From assembly GCA_036867785.1 (NCBI GenBank), contig CP145421.1:186001-250000 (forward strand): a stretch of 64,000 nt of DNA, written 5' to 3'. Each line of letters starts with the position of its first letter. The stretch's first letter is position 1. Below the pieces are notes generated by a model. That model was not told the DNA's origin, ran no database searches, and saw nothing but the letters and a program-made list of their open reading frames with translations. The stretch comes from Plasmodiophora brassicae. Its lineage: Eukaryota > Endomyxa: Phytomyxea > Phytomyxea > Plasmodiophorida. Below, in pieces: positions 41,401 to 52,372 of this stretch. The translations under genes were made by a program, and so were the position numbers.

Positions 41401-42387
41401 GCCATCGCAGTATTCCCTCGATTACCCAGACGACACTACCAGCGCTGACCGAGTTTGCTTTGGTGAGGAATACGGGACGCGAACGATCTGACACTGCTGA
41501 TTTGCCACGTTGGCTCAGAGAATTTCCCTTGCGGCAACGTTCCGGGCGGATCATCGTCGTCGTAGTCGAGGGGACCTCTGCGAGACGCTCGAGGCTCTCG
41601 CTGTCGTTTGTCGCATCATATCGACCTGCGCCTCAGCTGTCACTGTCGCTGCCTTGAACCGCACTCTGTCTGTTCTGCCAAGTCTGATTGACCACTGTGT
41701 TGATGTTTGTTCGAGCACCCGTTCGAGCATTCCAAAATCCAGCTTAGCCCCCGTCCTGGCTGCATCGGTCGCGATTAACGACGCTATTCGCCGTATAGCA
41801 GTGTCGATGCGCACCTCCCAGTCAAGGAAAAAGGGTTCGATCGTTGGACGCCGTTTGGATAGGTTCCGACTGACAACCGCCACAGGACGTGTGAGGCCGG
41901 TGCGAGCTTTGCCTACTCTATACCGCCGCTTGGAAGAGTCTGAGGCCCACACGGCTGCAACCGTTGAGCGTCTGTCCTTCGAAGTCGGGGAGTTCGACGC
42001 AGACGCTGTCATCGATGCGTTCATGCGATCGCTTCGTCAGGACGTGCGTTTGGCAATTGTCACTGCATCGGTACCGCCCGCTGAGATACGACCGCAGGTG
42101 GATGGGGAACAATCAGATGATGCCGAAACAAACGGTGTCGACCTTGGTCATTCCGAATGCGACGAGGTGGGATCTGCGTGACGTTTCCTCCGCGTTGCCG
42201 GCCGCATGATTCGTCTGGCCATGTCCTCTAGGTACTCATTGACGACGCCGCTGGTGACGAGGACGACGATAAGTTCATGCAGCGTTTCTATCAAGACAGC
42301 GGAGATGATGACGACGACGATGCTGAAGGCGAGGATCGTTCGTGTTACAGTGGCGCCAGCTCTCGTAAACGATCCGCACCTGAGTGA
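38489..42387 (+). CDS. FANCI: Fanconi anaemia group I protein homologue
   Basis: Partner of FANCD2 in the clamp that is ubiquitinated at DNA crosslinks. Eight exons: 38489-39824, 39865-39907, 39968-40550, 40591-40882, 40936-41033, 41091-41462, 41519-42166, 42232-42387 (1175 aa; human 1328). The alpha-solenoid follows FANCI block by block: DLPAVVRALLLPAANKTAMS, ILFCQKTIFSGIDVHVRTGL, IGVLRCCVSMRNGTHSRHPW followed by FLDLLYNVARTL, LCLETAMRKVFQ, SRGDLCETLEALAVVCRIIS, VRPVRALPTLYRRLEESEAH. The C-terminus is acidic (GDDDDDDAEGEDR) and ends SSRKRSAPE, like the EDGE-type tail of animal FANCI. Two introns are only 40 bp. Identification rests on ordered similarity, not on a catalytic motif. A start at 38234 through the minisatellite is possible. 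Confidence 0.82.
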
Positions 42388-42552
42388 TGGTACCGTTTGA
42401 GGACTGCCCACCGCCAGACCGTATAGGCGGGACAGGCAACACCTCATGTTTTACCATTACACTGATCCGTTTATTTGTTCGTTGCTGCAGAGGGCGGGGG
42501 GTATCATCCCACCGAGCCCGGACGGATGCCAGTCCACATTACGCTGCGTTCT

Positions 42553-44032
42553 CTATTGGTGGTCTGTCATCACCGGCCGCTTCACGATGTCGAGGATGGC
42601 GGCGCCCAGTCGCTCAAAGTCGGCCTCGTCGTTGTACATCTGAACGCTGATACGAATGCCGGGCCGTCGGCACTCGATCACGACCGGCATGCACTCGATG
42701 TGGTACTCGTCGAGCAGGACCCGGTGCAGAACCACCAGGGCCGACTGCAGCAGCCCGGGTTGCAGGTCGCCGCCGACCCTGAATGGGAACAGCCCATGAG
42801 GCAGCTCGACGACGCACATCGATCCCGCCCGGCAGGCGTCATCGTCCGTGATCAACGTCGTGTTCCACCTGTCGGCCAGCGTCCCGGCCGCCTTCACGCA
42901 CACGTCGTGGTTGCGCTGCATGAGCGCCCGCCCGCCCATGCGGTCGTGGAACTCGATGCACGCCGGCACCGCCAGCCAGGCGCTGAAATCCATCGTGCCG
43001 GTCCAGGAGAACTCGGCCAGGAACCCCTGCCGGTGCCCATGGCTAACCGCTGTTGGGCGCATCTGTCCGCGTTTCAATCGGCCAACCTGCCGTGGACGGG
43101 CAGCATGACGAGCCCCCCGCCCACCTTCGAGCGCACCGCCGCGTCGCGTACGAACAGGAACGAGACCGACTTGGGCGCCATCATCCACTTGTGGAAGTTC
43201 GACACGTAGAAATCCGGCCGCATCGCCTTCAGGTCGATCGGGACCTGCCCGACGGCGTGCGCCCCGTCGACCAGCACCTGGACGCCCCGCTCATGGCACA
43301 GGGCGACAATCTCCTGCGGAAACGAGAGGGGGCGCGCTAGTCAGAGGCGATGGTGCGTTCCCGGCGGTCGCTCTATACGTGAACAGGCAGCACGAGAGCG
43401 GTCGCGCTCGTGATGTGATCGACGACGACCAGGTCCACACGGTCGTACGACGCGATCGCCTGTTCGACAGCGGCAGCGATCGCCTGCGACGTGTACGGCG
43501 CCCTGGTGGCCGCGACGTGGTGTCGGGCGCCGGTGCGATCGACGATCTCGCTGATCGCGTTCCTGACGGCGTTGTACCCGAGGTCCAGCGACACGATGAC
43601 GCTGGACGCGTTGAACGGCAGCGACCGGAGGACGCAGGCGGTCGCCGAGGTCGCATTGCTCGTCAGCGCAATCTGCCCGGGGGCGTCCGCGTTGACGTAC
43701 GCGGCGACGCGGCGCACCACGTCGACGATGCGCGGGCCAACGTCGTGGAAGAACGCGACCGGCTGCTTCTCCATCATGTCCTGGTAGGCGCGCTGCACGT
43801 CGAGGATCGGCCGGGGGCAGGCGCCGTAGCTCCCGTGGTTCAGGAACGTGACGTCGGCGTCGATGGCGAACAGCGCGCGCTTCGCCTCGGCGCCGAACTG
43901 GACGCCGCCCGGCGGCAACGCCACCGGCACCGCCGCCGGCGACGCATACGCCAGCGACCCGTCCACCATGTCCTGCACCGCCCTGTACGGGTTCCCGGGC
44001 ATCGCCTCCGGCGGCGGCAGCGTCAGCACCAT
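42553..44032 (-). CDS. PLP-dependent class V aminotransferase (isopenicillin-N epimerase-like)
   Basis: Three exons (44032-43385, 43313-43087, 43042-42553; introns 71 and 44 bp) give 454 aa, typical of the family. Motifs: TFLNHGSYGACPRPILDVQR at the start of the fold, IALTSNATSATACVLRSL, LGYNAVRNAISEI, VVVDHITSATALVLP, VLVDGAHAVGQVPIDL (cofactor Asp), YVSNFHKWMMAPK (Schiff-base Lys in HKW), SWTGTMDFSAWLAVPACIEF, IRISVQMYNDEADFERL. This class includes cysteine desulfurases/lyases and ergothioneine EgtE-like lyases as well as epimerases; the sequence does not decide the substrate. Divergent from the ankyrin gene, 306 bp apart. Confidence 0.88.
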
Positions 44033-44338
44033 CGTGGCGCCCGCTGTACCTTCCCGGGGTTGTATGCGACTCGGCAGGGCGCACGGCTGTGACCAACAGC
44101 GGCGGGCGCTCCTGTGCAAAACGCCACCGAAACGACCCCACAGCAGAACGTTCGTCGACAAATCTGGCGTGTCGGGAACGTCACGGTTTGGCCTTCCGCG
44201 AATAAAAAGACGCGCAACGGGCGCGACTCGGAACTGGCCGCGTTTATTGGAGCAGCATAATCGACGGGCCGAGAAAGTTCCCGTCGGGCGCGCGTCGCAA
44301 AAAAGGCCATTGGTCATTGAGGTTGGGTGCGGGTCGCG
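44033..44338. promoter_or_regulatory. Divergent promoter region, aminotransferase / ankyrin gene
   Basis: 306 bp between two divergent start codons; no gene or repeat seen. Confidence 0.35.
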
Positions 44339-45454
44339 ATGGACGACAGCGTCGTGGAGGGTCGGGGCGGGGCGGCCGGCCCCAGCGAGACGTTCACGAT
44401 GGACGAGCTGGACCGGCGCATGAAGCAGCTGCTGGAGGTGCAGAAGCAGCTGGCGGTGCGGGACCCGCGCGAGGAGATCGGCACGGCCATCCTGCTGGAC
44501 CGGGCGCACAAGGTCCAGCAGATCCTGGACGGCAACCCGGAGCTGGCGTCCGAGTACACGCCCGCCGTCCTGTTCGCCTCCGCCCTGTCCGGTAAGCCCA
44601 ACATCCTGAAGCTGGCGCTCCAGCTGGGCGCCGATGTCAACACGCCCGCCAAGGACGGCATGCCGACGCTCGTCTCGGCCTGCAGGACGCGGAGCACGAC
44701 GAACCCGGAGATCTGGAAGACGCTGCTGGACAAGGGCGTCGACGTGCACAAGGGCGACGGGCACTTCTCGCCGCTGCAGAAGGCGATCAACAACGAGGAC
44801 GCCGACCTGATCAAGGCGCTGATCGACCACGGCGTGGACCCGAACGCCGCCGACGACAAGGGCACGGCGCTGTACTTCGCCCTGCACATGAACTGCATAT
44901 CGTCGTTCTACACGCTGCTGAAGGCGGGCGCCGACCCGTCCATCACGCACCGCGGCCAGACCCTGCTGCACTACGTGCCGCAGCACCGGGAGATCAAGGA
45001 GGGCGCCGCCGTCTGCGAGGCGCTGCTCGAGGCCGGCGCCGAGATCGACGCCCTGGACAAGAAGGGCCTGACGCCGTTCCTCGTCGCCGTGTCGTACGGG
45101 CGCCTCGACCTGATGAAGCTGTTCGTGCAGCGCGGGGCGAACCTGGGCGCCGTCGACTCGTCGGGCGGCAACGCGCTCTGGGTGTTCGTCAACAGCGCCA
45201 TCGGCGTGCACCACCCGGAATGCGCGCAGTGGCTGCTGGAGCAGGGCGTCGACAAGGACCAGAAGGTCGGCAAGTACGAGACGCCCGTCAGCCGCCTGCA
45301 CAAGTTCGTCAGCGGCGTCAGCGACTCGGATGTCTACGCCAACATCGCCAAGATCTTCAAGGCGTTCGGCGCGCGCTTCGAGGACGACGACGACGCCGAG
45401 GACGGATCAGCGCCTGCCGACGCCAGCGCTGCTGGTGGTGGCGAACCGCACTGA
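44339..45454 (+). CDS. Ankyrin-repeat protein
   Basis: Single exon, 371 aa. A short helical N-terminus (TMDELDRRMKQLLEVQKQLA) is followed by about eight ankyrin repeats of 33 residues, e.g. NILKLALQLGADVNTPAKDG, EIWKTLLDKGVDVHKGDGHF followed by SPLQKAINNEDADLI, KALIDHGVDPNAADDKGTAL, FYTLLKAGADPSITHRGQTL followed by LHY, LLEAGAEIDALDKKGLTPFL, LFVQRGANLGAVDSSGGNAL, WLLEQGVDKDQKVGKYETPV. It ends with an acidic tail (ARFEDDDDAEDGS). No catalytic domain or signal peptide, so it is a cytosolic or nuclear binding scaffold of unknown partner. Very strong G/C bias at third positions, like neighbouring single-exon genes, suggests high expression. Confidence 0.88.
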   Translation: MDDSVVEGRGGAAGPSETFTMDELDRRMKQLLEVQKQLAVRDPREEIGTAILLDRAHKVQQILDGNPELASEYTPAVLFASALSGKPNILKLALQLGADVNTPAKDGMPTLVSACRTRSTTNPEIWKTLLDKGVDVHKGDGHFSPLQKAINNEDADLIKALIDHGVDPNAADDKGTALYFALHMNCISSFYTLLKAGADPSITHRGQTLLHYVPQHREIKEGAAVCEALLEAGAEIDALDKKGLTPFLVAVSYGRLDLMKLFVQRGANLGAVDSSGGNALWVFVNSAIGVHHPECAQWLLEQGVDKDQKVGKYETPVSRLHKFVSGVSDSDVYANIAKIFKAFGARFEDDDDAEDGSAPADASAAGGGEPH

Positions 45455-45583
45455 CCTCCCCCCGTCGTCGTCCGGCTGCTAAACGCTCCACGATTGCTCC
45501 ACAAGGCCGCCGTGTGACACAACAACGCGATCGGAGTGTATTGAAGGGCTATCTGCCCTCTCCAGCTACGGGGAGCGCCTCGT

Positions 45584-46682
45584 TCAGTAGTGGCGGCGCT
45601 CGTACGTCGGCGCGCTGTAGTAGCCCGTCTTCGTCGGGGCGCTGTACGAGTCCGTCGTCGGGGCGCTGTACGAGTCCGACGTCGAGGCGCTGTACGAGTC
45701 CGTCGTCGAGGCGCTGTACGAGTCCGTCGTCGAGGCGCTGTACGAGTCCGTCGTTGGGGCGCTGTACGAGTCCGTCTTGGACGACTCGGCGTAGGCGTCC
45801 GTGGACGATGGGGCGCTGTACGATTCCGTCTTGGACGACTCGGCGTAGGCGTCCGTGTACGATGGGGCGCTGTCGGTGCTGGACGACTCCGTGTACGCGT
45901 TCGAGTTGTGGTACGAGTCCGTCTTGGCGTACGCGTCCGTGTTGGCGTACGAGTCCGTCTTGGCGTACGCGTCCGTGTTGGCGTACGCGTCCGAGTTGCG
46001 GTACGAGTCCGTCTTGGCGTACGCGTCCGTGTTGGCGTTCGAGTCCGTCTTGTACGAGTCCGTCTTGGCGTACGCGTCCGTGTTGCGGTACGAGTCGGCC
46101 TTGTAGATCGGCACGCGGACGTACGACTCCTGCTTGTACGAGTCCGTCTGCTGGTACGCGTCGGACGACGACGACTCCGTCTTCTCGTACGGGTTGTACG
46201 ACGGCTCGCTGTAGCCGGACGACGACGACGACGACTCCGTCTTCTCGTACGGGTTGTACGACGCGCTGTCGGTGTAGCGAGGCTCGCTGACGTACGAGTC
46301 GTCGTGGCTGCGCTCGTAGTCGTTGCTGGCTTCGCCCGAGTACCCGTGGTTGTACTCGTCGGACGACGACGACGACGACTCGTCAGCGTAGAACGACGGG
46401 GCCGAGACGTGGTACTCGCTCATCGGAAGACGGACGCATCCCTTCGGGGCGCATCCCTCAGAGCAGTGCTCGATCGGGCAGAACGATGGGACGTTGTGGC
46501 CTGTGCAACCGGGGCGATCGTCAGGCAACGGTACCGGGGACCGACGACGACGACACATTCGTACAGTTTTCCAAGCACCACTTCTTGGAGGCGACCTTGC
46601 TCAGGGCGCGGCACTCCTGACGCGCCTCGCCAATGGCGACGACGGCCACGACGACGGCCAGGATGACGACCTTGGTGTTCAT
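45584..46682 (-). CDS. Secreted Tyr/Ser/Asp-rich repeat protein
   Basis: Two exons (46682-46565, 46500-45584; intron 64 bp) give 344 aa. Signal peptide MNTKVVILAVVVAVVAIGEA, then a compact cysteine module (CRALSKVASKKWCLENC, PSFCPIEHCSEGCAPKGC). The remaining 260 residues are low complexity: serine/aspartate runs (ESSSSSSDEY), NPYEKTESSSSSS blocks, and many copies of a 6-8 residue unit such as TDAYAKTDSY, ANTDAYAKTDSY, SSTDAYAESSKT, TTDSYSAS. The tail is hydrophilic, with tyrosine at a regular spacing and no lysine-rich or hydrophobic ends. Such composition suits an extracellular matrix, adhesive, lorica or cell-coat protein, possibly crosslinked through tyrosines (inference). The family is not recognised. 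Confidence 0.8.
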
Positions 46683-47104
46683 GTCTAAACGCGCTGTTGT
46701 TCCTTGGCCTGAGACGACAATATCGAAGTGATTGGGACGGATCGCTCGACGCCCGCCACATCGCCCGTTGCTTGCGTCGCCCCTGGGCCTGGGGTACCCC
46801 GCGCCCCGCCCCGGGGCAACGTTAACGCACCCCGGCCCCGTTTGAATAATATCTTCCCCGTCTGTGACGACGCGCCGACCCAGTCGCACCGCGCGCGCCT
46901 TCGCTCGCCCACCGCGTCGTTGTTCCACACGCAGCTGACGTTACGCGGCCGGGCCGTTCGTCGGTCCCCGCTGGGAACGGCGGCACGCGAGGCGGCGCGG
47001 CCAGGCGCGTGCGAGGCGTCTAATGCCCGGGCAGCCGGCAATACACAATGTTCGCCGCGCTCGTCATCACCACCCTGCTGGGCGCGTTGTGGTAGCGCGT
47101 GCTG
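46683..47104. other. Intergenic, no gene seen
   Basis: 422 bp upstream of the Tyr/Ser-rich gene (minus strand) and downstream of the coiled-coil gene. Very GC-rich. Nothing recognisable. Confidence 0.4.
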
Positions 47105-48852
47105 CTAGACGTTTATGGACGATTGCAGGTCGCGCAGGGCGTGCACGATTCGTAACCGGCGGGCGGCGTCATCGGGCTGGGCGGCGGCGGGCCCGGCAGG
47201 GCGCGGGGTCGGCGCGTCCCGGCACGTGACGGTGCGCAGGCGCTGCACCAGGTCGAGCTTGGCGTCCAGCTGCCTGCGCGCGCTGTCCTGTCGCCTGGGG
47301 ACGCGGGCCGGCGACCCGGGCCGCCACACCGCGAACTGCGGGCCTGTCTCCCGCAGGTCCTTCCTCAGCCGGCGGATGTCCCGGTCGAGGACGTCGAGCA
47401 CCTCCGACACCGGGACGTCGGGCGACCCGGCCGTCGTTTTCTTCTTCTTCGTCGTCGTCGTCGTCGTCGTCTTCTTCCGCGTCCCGGTCGCCGCTGCCTT
47501 CCTCGGCGCCGGCACCGACAACAGGTCGTACACCAGGTCCCTCATGCCGGCGAGCTTCTCGTTCAGGGCGGCGACCTCGGCGCGGGCCGACGCGGCCGTC
47601 CGGTCGGCGGCGTCGGCGCGGCGCTGCTCGGCGCCCGCCTCGGCCTGCAGGGCTTGCACCGTCGACGACGCGTCCGACTCGGCGCGGGCCCGACTCGCCT
47701 CCAGGGCGGAAACGCGCGCCTCCGCCCGGTCCAGCGCCGCCTGCACGGCCGCCAGGCGCGCCTGCGCCGTGCTGGCCCCCACCTGTGACGCACCCACGGT
47801 CACGCACCCGGCAACGTGTGTGCGTGCGCGCCACGCACCTCGCCGTCGCGCGCCCGGCGCTGCAGCGCGTCGTTCGCGCTCGTCTGGGCGGCCAGCGCCG
47901 ACTGGGCCTCGTGCAGGCGCCGGTCGGCGTCGGCCAGGGCGGCGGCGAGTCGGTCGCGGTCGCGGCGCACGTCGTCGCCGGCGACGCGCAGCTCGCCGGC
48001 CTGGTCGCCGACGGCGGCGGCGGCGCGCCTCGCCTCGTCGACCTGGGCGCGCAGCTCGACGATCCTGTTGCGGTCGGCCTGGAGCGTCTCGCGCAGCTCC
48101 CCGATCGTCACCTGCGCCTGGGCGAGCGCCTTGGCGTCGGCGTCGCCCTGGTCGGCGCGGCGCGACAGCTGGGCGACCCGGTCGCGCAGCGCCCGGACGT
48201 CGGCGTCCAGGTGCGTCTTCTCCGCCTGGACCAGGGCCTCCTTCAGCGCGTCCTCCGCCTTGCGTTTGGCGACCTCGTTGCCCAGCAGGTCGCAGCGCTG
48301 CTGCAGGTCGCGGGCCTGCCTGGCGGCCGCGTTCCGGGCGCCGGTCACCGTCGCCAGCTGCTCCTTCAGGGTGCAGACGAGCGCGCGCTGCTCGTCGGCG
48401 CCCGCCTCCGCCGCCTTCATCGCCGCCTGCAGCTCGCGGTTCGTCTCCTTCAGGCTGGGGACGACGTCGCGCAGGGCCCGGTCGAGGTCGCGTCGCAGGT
48501 CGGCGCCGGCCCCCTCGAGCTGTTCCGTGTGCCTCTTCGCCGCCAGGTGCGCCGCCTTCCACCGCTGCACCTCGCCGCGCAGCGCCCCGAGCGCCTCGGT
48601 CGACGTGCGCAGCTGGCCGTCCCTGCGGTCCAGGTCGGCGGCCAGCGCCGACGCGCGCGCCCGCGCCTGGTCCCGGTCGTTCTCCGCCTGGCGCAACGCG
48701 TGCGCCGCCTCGGCCGCCGCCCGGGCGTGCACCGCCCGCTCCGTCTCCAGTCGGGCGTGCAGCTCCGTGTGCGCCAGGCGCAGCGCCACCAGGTCGTTGC
48801 GGTCGGCGTCCGGCGCGCCGCCCCTCCCCAGCGACGACGTCGTCCTCGCCAT
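47105..48852 (-). CDS. Long coiled-coil protein
   Basis: Two exons (48852-47839, 47782-47105; intron 56 bp) give 563 aa. Residues about 15-420 form almost continuous coiled coil rich in Ala, Arg, Glu, Leu and Gln (ALRLAHTELHARLETERAVH, LRRDLDRALRDVVPSLKETN, LRDRVAQLSRRADQGDADAK, VAALNEKLAGMRDLVYDLLS). A short linker contains a threonine/lysine run encoded by an ACG repeat (RKKTTTTTTTKKKKTT). A second helical region follows (VSEVLDVLDRDIRRLRKDLR; LDAKLDLVQRLRTV) and the protein ends LRIVHALRDLQSSINV. No motor, membrane or signal segment. A cytoskeletal, centrosomal or ciliary structural role is possible, but nothing in the sequence proves it. Its upstream DNA holds a 31-bp tandem repeat. Confidence 0.8.
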
Positions 48853-48934
48853 CCCGACTGACGGTACGCCAAACGATCCGCTATGTAGGTATGTCGGCCC
48901 AGGCCCACCTGGCGCCACCACCGGGGGTGGGTGC

Positions 48935-49020
48935 CCCGACTGCGTGGCTGCAGCTCCGCACGTTTCCCGACTGCGCCGCTGCAGCTCCGCAAATTTCCCG
49001 ACTGCGTGGCTGCAACGCGC
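48935..49020 (-). repeat. 31-bp tandem repeat with GGAGCTGCAG core, upstream of coiled-coil gene
   Basis: About 2.8 units starting at 48935, 48966 and 48997. Read on the gene strand each unit is AAAnnTGCGGAGCTGCAGC-nn-CGCAGTCGGG. The array lies 83-168 bp upstream of the ATG at 48852, matching the position of related words upstream of EXO5, TDH and FANCI. Confidence 0.75.
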
Positions 49021-49060
49021 AGTCACGCCTCGCTATTTCCGTCGTCGTCGCGCGTATGCT

Positions 49061-50173
49061 TTATGCATTCGCGGGCGCGTCGATGCCGATCCAGACGGAC
49101 TTGCTGAGGACGGAGACGACGATCCATTCGTCGTGGCGCCGGACGAGCCACTGGCCGTCGCGTCGGACGGGGCGGCCGTCGGCGCCGACCACGACGACGG
49201 GTCGGCCGCGCTCGTCGGTGGCGACCCGGCCCGGGAAGGTTTCGCTGCGCAGCCGGATGCCGACCGTCATGATGCCGACCTTCATCATCAGGTCGCCGGG
49301 GCGCACCGCCGCCAGGCGCCCGTGGTCGTCGATCGTCACCTGGACCTGTCGCTTCAGCAGCAGGCGCCGCGCCTCCTTCGCCCGTTTCCGTATCTTGCCG
49401 TTGCCGTCGACGACGTACGTGTCGGGCGCCTCGACGTCGATCACGGCCCGGTCCTCGCCACCGCCGATTAGGTCGACGACGGCGACGCCCTTGTCGACGC
49501 GGGCACCCTGGAACACGTTCGTCGACACGACCGTCACGCCCAGCTTGGCCGCAAACCGTCGCACGACATCGTCGACCTGCTTCCCCGTGTACGCCCGCGA
49601 CCGCCCGTCCTGTAACGCCCTCATCGCATCCCACGCCGCCGCCTCCTTCACCGCGCTGCTGCGCTTGCTCGCTTCCTGGGCCTGGGCCGGTTGGACCTCG
49701 GCCGGTGCTGGTGGTGGTGGTCCGGGTTCAGCCTCCACAGCTGGCGTGCGTCCGGCCGTCAACGTCGTCGCCGACGCAGCCGGCCACCAGGCACGTGGTG
49801 GGACGGGGTCGTGCACCGGCACCGTCAGGGCGGTTCGCGGCGCCGACCTGGGCGCAGGGCGTCGGGTGAACCGGGCGTACGGGCGCAGGCACCGTTGCAT
49901 GATGCATCCGAACCGCCCCTGCAGGCCAGGCAGGGCGCTGGACACGACGGACACGCCGACGACCCTGTCGAGGTCGTCGACGGCGGCCAGGCCGGCAGCG
50001 CCGACCTGCACGACAGTGCCGTCGGGCACGCCGACGTACGAGAAGTACGGCCAGACGCAGCAGACGACGGTGCGGCACATGAGGACCGCCTGGCCGTTGG
50101 CGGCCACGACGAAGCGCTCGCCGCGGGCCGCGATCAGCGGTCGCTCCTCGTCGTCGTCGTCGTCGTCGGCCAT
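49061..50173 (-). CDS. Unknown 370-aa protein
   Basis: Single exon. It opens with an aspartate run (MADDDDDDEERPLIAARGER) encoded by a GAC repeat. Part one is beta-rich (ERFVVAANGQAVLMCRTVVC, SYVGVPDGTVVQVGAAGLAA). The middle is a proline/alanine-rich linker (AEPGPPPPAPAEVQPAQAQE). The second half has KQVDDVVRRFAAKLGVTVVS, KGVAVVDLIGGGEDRAVIDV, KIRKRAKEARRLLLKRQVQV, DGRPVRRDGQWLVRRHDEWI and ends SVLSKSVWIGIDAPANA. No signal peptide or membrane segment. I recognise no family; the strands and turns suggest two small beta-rich domains. The start ATG is supported by absence of upstream open frame. Confidence 0.65.
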   Translation of the reverse strand: MADDDDDDEERPLIAARGERFVVAANGQAVLMCRTVVCCVWPYFSYVGVPDGTVVQVGAAGLAAVDDLDRVVGVSVVSSALPGLQGRFGCIMQRCLRPYARFTRRPAPRSAPRTALTVPVHDPVPPRAWWPAASATTLTAGRTPAVEAEPGPPPPAPAEVQPAQAQEASKRSSAVKEAAAWDAMRALQDGRSRAYTGKQVDDVVRRFAAKLGVTVVSTNVFQGARVDKGVAVVDLIGGGEDRAVIDVEAPDTYVVDGNGKIRKRAKEARRLLLKRQVQVTIDDHGRLAAVRPGDLMMKVGIMTVGIRLRSETFPGRVATDERGRPVVVVGADGRPVRRDGQWLVRRHDEWIVVSVLSKSVWIGIDAPANA

Positions 50174-50443
50174 CGTGTTTGCGCCCGATGATGATGGGCG
50201 CGCGAGTCGACGTGGTGGTAGCCGCCCGTCCCAGCAGTGCAGTGGGCTCGGCTACCAACCATTCGACGTTGCATGTAGGATCCTAGTCGCATGCCCTGCA
50301 AGTCGCACGGAAGAAGTCGACGACGAAGACGGGGTCCTTAGCAAGCAGGGCACCAGGGGGCTCGACAACCCGAAACAGAGCCGTTGCATCGTTCTCGTCG
50401 TGTACTACTTATATATTGTACGAGTATTAACATGGCGCGCGCC
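50174..50443. other. Intergenic region upstream of the 370-aa protein gene
   Basis: 270 bp between the TTLL1 stop and the ATG at 50173 (both minus strand); no feature is assigned. Confidence 0.35.
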
Positions 50444-52280
<1,837 letters not shown>

Positions 52281-52372
52281 CGCAACAGTCCCAGAGGAGG
52301 AGGCCTCCCGTTCGCAGACGCGCAGCCTTTGGGCATCACGATCCCCTTTACAAACGCTGATGTATATTGCTA

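Noticed and set aside
43373-45301. 642-codon minus-strand frame extending the aminotransferase upstream into the ankyrin gene
   Set aside because: The aminotransferase fold starts after the ATG at 44032; upstream residues are antisense of ankyrin repeats.
45590-46666. Arg/Val repeat frame on plus opposite the Tyr/Ser-rich gene
   Set aside because: It is the complement of the repeats; the minus strand has a signal peptide, a valid intron and cysteine module.
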